This document shows positions 1 to 6,063 of a DNA stretch of 10,258 nt, one piece after another (within the stretch, counting starts at the first letter, position 1; every line of letters begins with the position of its first letter). The notes below the pieces were generated by a model, which saw only the letters and a program-made list of their open reading frames with translations, searched no databases and was not told where the DNA came from. The translations under genes and the position numbers were made by a program. Where the stretch lies: contig JAJZLI010000024.1 in assembly GCA_021803645.1 (NCBI GenBank), positions 1 through 10,258 on the forward strand, given 5' to 3'. The stretch comes from a bacterium (GTDB lineage Bacteria > Patescibacteriota > Dojkabacteria > JAKAPS01 > JAJZLI01).

Positions 1-434
1 TATTATCCATTGCTGTTGGACTAAGTTTCATGAGCAACATTTTTGGATACCTACTTATTGCAGTAAATGGACAAAAACAAGCATTTTGGAGAAACCTATT
101 TGTTGCTATATTTAATGTAGTTTTAAATCTAATAATAATACCTACAATGTCATTTATAGGAACATCAGCAACAACAGTATTATCTGAGTTTATTACGCTT
201 TTGATAACATACTATATAACATGCAGAATATTAAAAGTAAGGTTTACAATACCAAAATTAGAAAAAATAGTTATATCTACAACAATAATGACAATTATAA
301 TCTTTATTTCAAGAAACCTTAATATATTTGCAATAGTCCTTATTGGGGTATCAACCTATACATTAGCTCTATACCTAATAGGAGGCATAGATAAAGAATA
401 CCTGAAACTCTTAAAAGTAAAAACTACATCATGA
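1..434 (+). CDS. Wzx-like polysaccharide flippase, C-terminal part (5' end outside window)
   Basis: This is the last ~143 residues of a multi-spanning membrane protein. The frame is open from base 3, so the Met codon at 30 is probably internal and the real start lies before the window. What is visible is about five hydrophobic helices with short polar loops. It includes the pattern typical of the MATE/Wzx superfamily C-terminal half: a helix followed by 'AVNGQKQAFWRN', then a helix with 'NVVLNLIIIP', then 'GTSATTVLSE'. In characterised relatives this region belongs to the 12-14 helix transporter that flips lipid-linked oligosaccharide or polysaccharide units across the membrane. Its TGA overlaps the ATG of the next gene (ATGA), and that gene is a glycosyltransferase, which supports a role in surface glycan assembly. 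The substrate cannot be read from the sequence. A MATE-type transporter is less likely given the neighbours. Confidence 0.8.
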   Translation, partial: LSIAVGLSFMSNIFGYLLIAVNGQKQAFWRNLFVAIFNVVLNLIIIPTMSFIGTSATTVLSEFITLLITYYITCRILKVRFTIPKLEKIVISTTIMTIIIFISRNLNIFAIVLIGVSTYTLALYLIGGIDKEYLKLLKVKTTS

Positions 435-1597
435 AGATTTCAATGTTTTACCCTACATATGATACAGGAATATCTGTATATTCAAGTAGACTCAAAAAGG
501 AGCTTACCAGCCAAGGCATTAATATTATAGAAATTCCTCTTCGAAAAGCTCCTACAGTAGCAATTAATCCATTAAACTACATTAAACAAAAGAGCGTGTA
601 TACAAAAATGGGAAGAGAAATGAATAAAGCAGAAATTGCACATATTCAATTTGAATATTCTTTCTTTGGAGGAGTTAACCCCGTAATGAATATGTATAAG
701 ACATTTTCATCCCAGATAAAAATACCTAAAGTTTTAACAGTCCATGAAATTACAAATGTATCTGTAGATATGCAGGAGGGTTCAAAAATAAAAAAATTGT
801 TGAAAAATTTAGCATATGGGGATGTTAACAGTTATATCCAATATATAAACAAAGGTATATTCCAAGATGCAAATGCAGTTATAGTTCATACAAACTCGAC
901 AAAAAAAATACTCATACAAAGGGGAATAAATCAAAATAAAATATTTCATATTGAACATGGCATCCCACATGTAAACCTAAGCAAGAAAAGCCAAATTGAA
1001 AGTAAAAGATCTCTAGGATTACAAAATAAGATTGTTATAACTACATTTGGGTCAATTTCAGAGAGGAAAGGACAAGATCAGGTAATTAATATTTTAGATC
1101 AACTTCCAGAAAATGTAACATATCTCATAGCAGGGACATTACCAAAAGGACAACAATATATGCAATACATGAATAGGATAAATAAGGCAATAGAAGAAAA
1201 ACATTTAGAAAACAAAGTTAAATTAGCTGGGTATGTCAAAGACAGCGATATACCAGAAATAATGAATGCAACAGATATAATCGTGTATCCTGCAAGAGAT
1301 ATAATAGCATCAGGGTCAGTAACAGAAACAATAGCATATGAGAAAATGATCATTGCATCAGATTTAGACTTTATTAATGAGATTAATCTAAAATATAAAT
1401 GTATAAAAACATACAAAAAAAATGCCCTTAATAGCCTGAAAAAAATCATAGAAGAGGTGATTAAACACCCTAGTTATAAAAAAGAATATATAGAAAATGC
1501 AAAGAGATATAAAAAGGACTACAGCTTCAAAAATATAGCGTTAAGAACAAAAGTTTTATATAATCAGATCTTAACAAAATATAATGAGTCAAAATAG
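431..1597 (+). CDS. GT4-like (GT-B fold) glycosyltransferase
   Basis: The 388-residue protein is probably cytoplasmic and would transfer a sugar from a nucleotide-sugar donor to a growing surface glycan. The N-terminal Rossmann-like half (about 1-175) begins 'MKISMFYPTYDTGISVYSSR', where GT4 enzymes usually have a glycine-rich acceptor-side loop, and contains 'VLTVHEI' (101-107). The donor half starts near 198. It has 'TTFGSISERKGQD' (204-216, the beta1 region with the conserved G-x-x-x-x-x-KG), 'KLAGYVKDSDIPEIMNATDI' (264-283), and an 'E-T-I-A-Y-E-K' segment at 299-305 that matches the second half of the GT4 EX7E motif. The first Glu of that motif is absent: residue 291 is Ile. The ATG overlaps the flippase stop by 4 nt, and no Shine-Dalgarno sequence precedes it, so translational coupling is likely. 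The donor sugar and linkage are unknown. The family call is solid, the specificity is not. Confidence 0.85.
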   Translation: MKISMFYPTYDTGISVYSSRLKKELTSQGINIIEIPLRKAPTVAINPLNYIKQKSVYTKMGREMNKAEIAHIQFEYSFFGGVNPVMNMYKTFSSQIKIPKVLTVHEITNVSVDMQEGSKIKKLLKNLAYGDVNSYIQYINKGIFQDANAVIVHTNSTKKILIQRGINQNKIFHIEHGIPHVNLSKKSQIESKRSLGLQNKIVITTFGSISERKGQDQVINILDQLPENVTYLIAGTLPKGQQYMQYMNRINKAIEEKHLENKVKLAGYVKDSDIPEIMNATDIIVYPARDIIASGSVTETIAYEKMIIASDLDFINEINLKYKCIKTYKKNALNSLKKIIEEVIKHPSYKKEYIENAKRYKKDYSFKNIALRTKVLYNQILTKYNESK

Positions 1598-2621
1598 AAG
1601 GAAAGTACAAGATTATAATATAAAAAGCAGATCACGATTGCATGGTTTTTTAATTGCAATTGTCCTAGTATTTATATTAACTTCAACTTTTATATCTCAC
1701 GGGAAATTATATAGTTCTACAAATAAATCCCAAAGTAACAATATTATTTATCTAACAGAAGAGCAAGATCCAGTGGACAATAGTATACAGATAGTATGGG
1801 GCCAACCTTCAGAGGCAGTATCAGAATATATATTAATCAGAGATGGCCTGCCTTTTACAACCTTTCCTAATGGAGTTAATACATATCAGGATACAGGACT
1901 AATACCCAATACATATTACAAATATCAAATTGAGGCAATAACAGAAACAGGAGATAAAGTATATTCCAATGTGGAAAATATAGAAACAAATAATTCATAT
2001 GAAACACCACTCACTATTACAAATCATCAAATATATTCCTCATATAGTGCTTTTGGAGATAGCATTACATTTGGACAGGATGCCAGTGTATCTTGGTACG
2101 ACCTAGTATCTCAATATTTAAATAAAAAAGAGGGAACAAAATCTTTCAATGACGGAGTGTCAGGAGATACAACTGTTAATTTACTAGCAAGGATTACCAA
2201 AGAGTTAGCTAGTCAAAAACCTGATATAGTAACATTAATGATAGGAACAAACGATTTAAGAGGGGGATCATTAGACTCACCAGCAATAACAAATTTAGAA
2301 TATAAAGATAATGTGGAGGAAATACTTTCACAAATAGATCCAAGCAATACAAGATCAGTGTTTTTAATTTCAATACCTTATTTTGATATTCAAAAAGCTT
2401 CATCAGTAGGAGAAAGTGCAGCAACGATGCCTAGACTTTTGGAATTTAATAAAATATTAATAGGCCTTGCAAATCAATTTGGAATTCCATACATAGATGT
2501 AGAAAGTGGAATGCAACAAATGAAAGGAGTATTAAATATAAATGGATTACACCCTAATAACAAGGGAGACAGTTTTATAGCAAGTCAAGTAATAAATGAA
2601 ATAGCATTATTTAATAGGTAA
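1584..2621 (+). CDS. Membrane-anchored fibronectin III - SGNH/GDSL hydrolase
   Basis: The 345-residue protein has a basic cytoplasmic N-terminus, one hydrophobic helix at about 21-38 (signal anchor), and an outward-facing remainder. Residues ~63-135 look like a fibronectin type III domain: 'SIQIVWGQP', 'YILIRDG', 'YQDTGLIPNTYYKYQIEAI'. Residues ~150-345 are an SGNH hydrolase domain. Block I is 'AFGDSITFG' with nucleophile Ser160, the block II Gly is 'GVSGDTT' (Gly194), block III is 'GTNDL' (Asn223), and block V is 'NGLHPNNKGD' with His323. Position 320, where the triad Asp usually lies (DxxH), is Asn. Family members remove or add acyl groups on sugars or lipids. Here, next to a flippase and a glycosyltransferase, an O-acyl esterase acting on a surface glycan is plausible. 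The ATG lies inside the preceding gene (14-nt overlap). The exact substrate is unknown. Confidence 0.83.
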   Translation: MSQNRRKVQDYNIKSRSRLHGFLIAIVLVFILTSTFISHGKLYSSTNKSQSNNIIYLTEEQDPVDNSIQIVWGQPSEAVSEYILIRDGLPFTTFPNGVNTYQDTGLIPNTYYKYQIEAITETGDKVYSNVENIETNNSYETPLTITNHQIYSSYSAFGDSITFGQDASVSWYDLVSQYLNKKEGTKSFNDGVSGDTTVNLLARITKELASQKPDIVTLMIGTNDLRGGSLDSPAITNLEYKDNVEEILSQIDPSNTRSVFLISIPYFDIQKASSVGESAATMPRLLEFNKILIGLANQFGIPYIDVESGMQQMKGVLNINGLHPNNKGDSFIASQVINEIALFNR

Positions 2622-2658
2622 AGATAGAATCATTATCTATTGGGAATTTATATACCAT

Positions 2659-2687
2659 TTGCCTAATTGTCAATGTCTTTGTATAAT
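2659..2687 (+). promoter_or_regulatory. Predicted sigma70-type promoter of the atp operon
   Basis: TTGCCT (2659-2664) is followed by a 17-nt spacer and a consensus TATAAT (2682-2687). This is the ideal spacing, and it sits in the only sizeable gap between the polysaccharide cluster and atpB. Transcription would start near 2694, giving a leader of about 25 nt without a Shine-Dalgarno sequence. TATAAT occurs often by chance in DNA this AT-rich, so the call rests on the spacing and the location. Confidence 0.55.
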
Positions 2688-2707
2688 AACAACGTTACGT
2701 ATAAATA

Positions 2708-2713
2708 TATAAT
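2708..2713 (+). promoter_or_regulatory. Possible second -10 element directly before atpB
   Basis: A second TATAAT ends 5 nt before the atpB ATG (2719). If used, transcription would begin at or just inside the start codon and yield a leaderless message, the arrangement also seen before the last gene of the window. No convincing -35 lies 17 nt upstream, and chance matches are frequent here, so support is weak. Confidence 0.25.
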
Positions 2714-2718
2714 TAAAT

Positions 2719-3462
2719 ATGATTGTACCAAAGGCACCAGAGGTAATTGCTCATTTAGGTAGTTTTGTATTGACAAATACTATATTTACATCAACAGTTA
2801 TCTCAATTTTTATCATAATAGTAATCATAGTAGCATCAAAAAAGTTTAAAGAGATACCTGGAAGATTTCAAAATTTTATTGAGTATATTATAGATTTTAC
2901 AAGAACAACAATACTTGAACAAACACAAGGGGACAAGGAGAGATTAAATATATTTTTTCCTTGGGTAACTGGACTTTTTATATTTATTTTAATTAATAAC
3001 ATAGAAGAAATTTTTCCTTTTTTAGGATTTGTTCCATTAACTATCCGTAATGCTGGTAATACAGTCCCACTATTTAGATCTCCAAGTTCTGATTTAAACA
3101 GTACAATAGCACTAACTTTAATATCAGTAATTGCAACACAATACTTTGCTTTTCAAAGATTAGGTGCAAAAGAACACTTAAAGAGATATTTTAATTTTAC
3201 AAAGCCAATTAATATATTCAGTGGTCTTTTTGAGATAATATCAGAATTTACTAAAGTAATATCACTATCTTTTAGGTTATATGGTAATATATACGCAGGT
3301 GATATAATTTTATTACTTTTTATAAAAACAGGAGGGCAATATTTCCTTCCTTTACCTTTTTTGGCATTTGAGATTGTGGTTGATATAGTGCAGGCGGCAA
3401 TATTTGCCATGCTGACATTATCGTTTATGGCAATTGAAACAGATATACATGAGGAATTTTAA
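2719..3462 (+). CDS. atpB: F1Fo ATP synthase subunit a
   Basis: The 247-residue membrane stator subunit forms the two proton half-channels beside the c-ring. Several long hydrophobic helices are evident (about 18-40, 78-94, 126-146, 165-200 and 208-240). The essential arginine is Arg186 in 'SLSFRLYGNIYAGD', the counterpart of E. coli Arg210 in the conserved RLxGNxxAG segment. 'FFPWVTGLFIFILINNIEEIFP' (79-100) aligns with the conserved segment before the family's N-x-x-x-x-x-P element, though with an acidic 'IEEI' in the middle. The C-terminal helix carries 'DIVQAAIFAMLTLSFM', typical of the proton-exit face. The protein is slightly shorter than E. coli AtpB (271). It is the first gene of the atp operon. 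No Shine-Dalgarno sequence precedes the ATG, but a promoter lies 32 nt upstream. Assignment is secure. Confidence 0.95.
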   Translation: MIVPKAPEVIAHLGSFVLTNTIFTSTVISIFIIIVIIVASKKFKEIPGRFQNFIEYIIDFTRTTILEQTQGDKERLNIFFPWVTGLFIFILINNIEEIFPFLGFVPLTIRNAGNTVPLFRSPSSDLNSTIALTLISVIATQYFAFQRLGAKEHLKRYFNFTKPINIFSGLFEIISEFTKVISLSFRLYGNIYAGDIILLLFIKTGGQYFLPLPFLAFEIVVDIVQAAIFAMLTLSFMAIETDIHEEF

Positions 3463-3466
3463 AATT

Positions 3467-3475
3467 AGGAGGTGA
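3467..3475 (+). promoter_or_regulatory. Strong Shine-Dalgarno site of atpE
   Basis: AGGAGGTGA lies 7 nt before the atpE ATG and is a near-perfect complement to the 16S rRNA 3' end. I see no comparable site before any other start in this window. It probably boosts translation of the c subunit, which is needed in many copies per enzyme. Confidence 0.85.
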
Positions 3476-3482
3476 AATATTT

Positions 3483-3695
3483 ATGTCAACATTAACAATA
3501 AAATTAGCTGGAGGAATCGTGATGGGACTTGGGGCTATTGGACCTGGTATTGGAGTAGGATTAATTGGAGCTAAATCAGTAGAGGCTATTGGGAAAAACC
3601 CTCAAATGATGGGTAGGATTATTGGAGTTATGATTCTTGCCATGGCTTTCACTGAAGCTATAGCAATTTATGCACTTATTTTTGCATTACAATAA
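3483..3695 (+). CDS. atpE: F1Fo ATP synthase subunit c
   Basis: The 70-residue hairpin of two membrane helices is the unit of the rotating c-ring. Helix 1 (about 6-31) contains the glycine-rich packing stretch 'GLGAIGPGIGVGLIGAK'. The polar loop is 'GKNPQMMG' (37-44). Helix 2 (about 45-69) carries the proton-binding carboxylate Glu58 in 'AFTEAIAIYALIF'. Compared with Na+-binding c subunits such as that of Ilyobacter tartaricus, the helix 1 Gln ligand is replaced by Val25 and the Ser after the key Glu by Ala59. This argues for H+ coupling. Length is at the short end of the family (usually 70-90). It is the only gene here with a strong ribosome binding site. The start is fixed by that site. Confidence 0.95.
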   Translation: MSTLTIKLAGGIVMGLGAIGPGIGVGLIGAKSVEAIGKNPQMMGRIIGVMILAMAFTEAIAIYALIFALQ

Positions 3696-3698
3696 ACT

Positions 3699-4217
3699 AT
3701 GAATTTTTTAAATACATTTGGAGTAAATATAAAAAGTTTGATTTTTTATACTATTGATTTTTTAGTCATTCTTTTTGTATTGCAAAAATTTGTATTTTCA
3801 AAGATCACTAAAATAATGGATGATCGTGAGAAAAAAATAAAAGAAAGCATAGAAAATGCAAAAAACGTAGAAGACCTTAAGCATGAAATGGAAACTAGAT
3901 ACAGAGAAGCCATGAAAAATGCACAAGCAGAGAGTCAAATCATAATAGAAGAAGCCAAAAGGGGGGCAGATAAAGCAGCACAAGATATTATTGAGAAAGC
4001 AATGAAGGATGCAAAAGATATAACATCAGAGTATGAAAAAGAAATGGATATTATAAGGGAGAAAATGTTTGCAACACTAAAACAGGATATTATGAGTCTT
4101 GTTGTAAAAACAACAAGAAAAATACTCTCTGAGAATCTTACTGATAGGGATATGGACAGAATAGTAAAGGAAAGTATAAAATACATGCCATCTTATGAAA
4201 GGAAACAGAAAAATTAA
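3699..4217 (+). CDS. atpF: F1Fo ATP synthase subunit b
   Basis: The 172-residue peripheral stalk subunit has one N-terminal membrane helix (about 11-33, 'SLIFYTIDFLVILFVLQKFV') followed by a long charged helix rich in Glu, Lys and Ala (about 36-140) that would form the right-handed coiled coil reaching to F1. 'KITKIMDDREKKIKESIENA' (36-55) is the usual post-membrane tether. An Asp (20) sits in the membrane helix where Asn is more usual. Length is normal and the C-terminus carries no fused delta domain. Only one b gene is present, so a homodimer is expected. The start lies 3 nt after atpE without a Shine-Dalgarno sequence. The last 23 nt overlap atpH, suggesting coupled translation of the two stalk partners. 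Confidence 0.92.
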   Translation: MNFLNTFGVNIKSLIFYTIDFLVILFVLQKFVFSKITKIMDDREKKIKESIENAKNVEDLKHEMETRYREAMKNAQAESQIIIEEAKRGADKAAQDIIEKAMKDAKDITSEYEKEMDIIREKMFATLKQDIMSLVVKTTRKILSENLTDRDMDRIVKESIKYMPSYERKQKN

Positions 4218-4548
4218 AATCATTATTGACAATGTCATAGTGGGTAATAAATTAGACTTGTCCCTTTTATCAAAGATAGTAGAAAAAAAATTACTAGAAA
4301 GAAAGGATCTTAAAAAATTACTTAGACAACTAAAGTATAATGTCAAAAAACTTTCAGTAAAGATTGAATATGCAGGATATATATCTAAGGAAACATCAGA
4401 TGATATAATCAAAAAACTTGATAATCCAACAATATTAGAGTTTATAGAAAATAAAAAATTAATAGGGGGAATTAAAATAAAAGAAGGCTGGAATATAATA
4501 GATGCCTCCATCAATTATAAATTACAAAAAATACAAACAATAATATAA
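4195..4548 (+). CDS. atpH: F1Fo ATP synthase delta subunit, short form lacking most of the N-terminal domain
   Basis: The position between atpF and atpA and the C-terminal half identify this as delta. Residues 52-117 match the OSCP/delta C-terminal domain: 'LSVKIEYAGYISKETSDDI' (the usual V-x-x-A-x-x-L-S/T start), then 'NKKLIGGIKIKEGWNIIDAS' (87-106), equivalent to the family's LIGG...IDGS signature, then a final helix. The protein has 117 residues, while typical delta subunits have about 175-185. What is missing is most of the N-terminal helical bundle that binds the alpha N-terminus. The first ~50 residues are short and charged. I see no upstream extension: an upstream ATG in this frame would lie within atpF, and the preceding gene is a normal-length b subunit. 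The ATG overlaps atpF by 23 nt, and atpA begins 3 nt after the stop. The family call is good, and the truncation appears genuine rather than a frameshift. Confidence 0.8.
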   Translation: MKGNRKIKIIIDNVIVGNKLDLSLLSKIVEKKLLERKDLKKLLRQLKYNVKKLSVKIEYAGYISKETSDDIIKKLDNPTILEFIENKKLIGGIKIKEGWNIIDASINYKLQKIQTII

Positions 4549-4551
4549 AGT

Positions 4552-6063
4552 ATGAAAGAGCAAGATATAATAAAACAAATTGAAACACAAATTGATAATT
4601 TGGATTTGTCTTTTAAGACAGAAAAAACTGGCATAATACAAACAGTTGGGGATGGAGTAGCAGTAGCAATTGGGCTAATGGACACCGCATATGGAGAGAG
4701 AGTTATTATTAAAACATCTGATGGAGAAGAAATTGAAGGAATGGCAATGGATCTTAGGGAAGATGAGGTAGGGATAATAGTTTTGGGCAGATACGAAAAA
4801 ATAAAAGAAGGGGATATAGTAGTTAGTACAAATGAAATTTTATCTGTTCCTATAGGTATGGAATTATTGGGCAGGGTGGTAGATGGAAAAGGGGAACCTA
4901 TTGATGGTAAAGGAAAGATCAATGCAAAAGAAACTTCTGAGATAGAAAAAGTGGCTCCTGGAGTAATAACCAGAGCAGGTGTCAACACATCACTTGCAAC
5001 AGGAATAACAGCAATTGATTCCCTTATACCTATAGGAAGAGGGCAAAGAGAATTAATAATAGGTGATAGAAATACAGGAAAAACAAGTATTGCAATTGAT
5101 ACAATAATCAATCAGAAAGGCAAAGGGGTTTACTGTATATACTGTGCTATTGGGCAAAAAAATTCTAAAATATCTCAAATTGTAGCAAAATTGGAATCTG
5201 CTGAGGCAATGAAGTATACAATTATAGTTAATGCATCTTCATCAGATCCAGTAACAGAACAATATCTTGCTCCATACACAGCAGCAACAATAGGAGAATA
5301 TTTCAGAGACAGAAAAATGGATGCTCTTGTGGTATATGATGATCTTACAAAACATGCTTGGGCGTACAGACAATTATCTCTTATTTTAAAAAGACCAAGT
5401 GGAAGAGAAGCATATCCAGGGGATGTATTTTATCTTCACTCAAGGCTTCTTGAGAGAGCAGCAAAACTGAAAGAAGAAAATGGAGGAGGATCTTTAAGTG
5501 CACTACCTATAATTGAAACTCAGATAGGTGATATATCTGCTTACATTCCAACCAACCTTATATCAATAACAGATGGACAAATATATCTTGAATCGGATCT
5601 ATTTTATGCAGGAATAAGACCTGCAATTAATATTGGTCTTTCTGTATCAAGAGTAGGATCAAAAGCACAAGTGAGGGCAATGAAACAAGTTGCTGGAAGA
5701 CTAAAACTTGATATGGCTCAATATAGGGAACTTGCCGCATTTTCTCAATTTGGGTCAGACTTGGATGAGAATACAAAAAAGTTGCTTACAAGAGGAGATC
5801 GAATTACGCAAATATTAAAACAAAAGGTATACTCACCCCTACCTGTAGAAATTCAAGTTTTAATTATCTATTCTGTAACATCTGGAGCTACGGATAATAT
5901 ACCTGTAGAAAAAATTGAAGACTTTGAAGTTAAATTAATAGAAAACTTTGAATCTGTACATCAAGATGTTCTCACAGAAATTAGAGAAAAGAAAGAATTA
6001 TCTGATGAACTTAAAGAACAAATGACAAATATAATTTCAGAATTTGCAACAAATTATGTCTAA
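4552..6063 (+). CDS. atpA: F1Fo ATP synthase subunit alpha
   Basis: The 503-residue non-catalytic nucleotide-binding subunit alternates with beta in the F1 hexamer. The N-terminal helix (1-20) that normally docks onto delta is present. The beta-barrel follows (about 26-95), then the nucleotide domain with P-loop 'GDRNTGKT' (171-178; Lys177; Asn replaces the common Gln) and Walker B 'ALVVYDD' (258-264). 'PAINIGLSVSRVGS' (357-370) is the family signature and contains the arginine finger Arg367 that completes the catalytic site on beta. The C-terminal helical domain (about 380-503) is complete. Length is typical (E. coli 513). No Shine-Dalgarno sequence precedes the ATG, which lies 3 nt after atpH. 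The stop overlaps the atpG start by 8 nt. Confidence 0.97.
   Translation: MKEQDIIKQIETQIDNLDLSFKTEKTGIIQTVGDGVAVAIGLMDTAYGERVIIKTSDGEEIEGMAMDLREDEVGIIVLGRYEKIKEGDIVVSTNEILSVPIGMELLGRVVDGKGEPIDGKGKINAKETSEIEKVAPGVITRAGVNTSLATGITAIDSLIPIGRGQRELIIGDRNTGKTSIAIDTIINQKGKGVYCIYCAIGQKNSKISQIVAKLESAEAMKYTIIVNASSSDPVTEQYLAPYTAATIGEYFRDRKMDALVVYDDLTKHAWAYRQLSLILKRPSGREAYPGDVFYLHSRLLERAAKLKEENGGGSLSALPIIETQIGDISAYIPTNLISITDGQIYLESDLFYAGIRPAINIGLSVSRVGSKAQVRAMKQVAGRLKLDMAQYRELAAFSQFGSDLDENTKKLLTRGDRITQILKQKVYSPLPVEIQVLIIYSVTSGATDNIPVEKIEDFEVKLIENFESVHQDVLTEIREKKELSDELKEQMTNIISEFATNYV

Noticed and set aside
432..434. UGA read as glycine (genetic code 25), as in some Patescibacteria.
   Set aside because: TGA ends the flippase, atpD and the seven-helix gene at expected lengths, twice in ATGA start-stop overlaps, and no TGA interrupts a conserved frame.
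2613..2641. Hairpin-like repeat (AGATA/TATCT and AATAG/CTATT) after the SGNH gene as a terminator.
   Set aside because: The stems are 5 bp of mostly A-U, overlap one another, and are not followed by a T-run.
4515..5111. Long antisense open frame (198 codons) opposite atpA, and others opposite atpF/atpH, atpD and atpC.
   Set aside because: They lie wholly inside well-identified genes, encode low-complexity Ser/Ile/Leu-rich proteins typical of the complement of A-rich coding DNA, and have no initiation signals.
6044..6055. TTG start for atpG four residues upstream of the ATG.
   Set aside because: The ATG at 6056 gives the normal family N-terminus and a short 8-nt overlap with atpA. The extension 'MQQI' has no family support.
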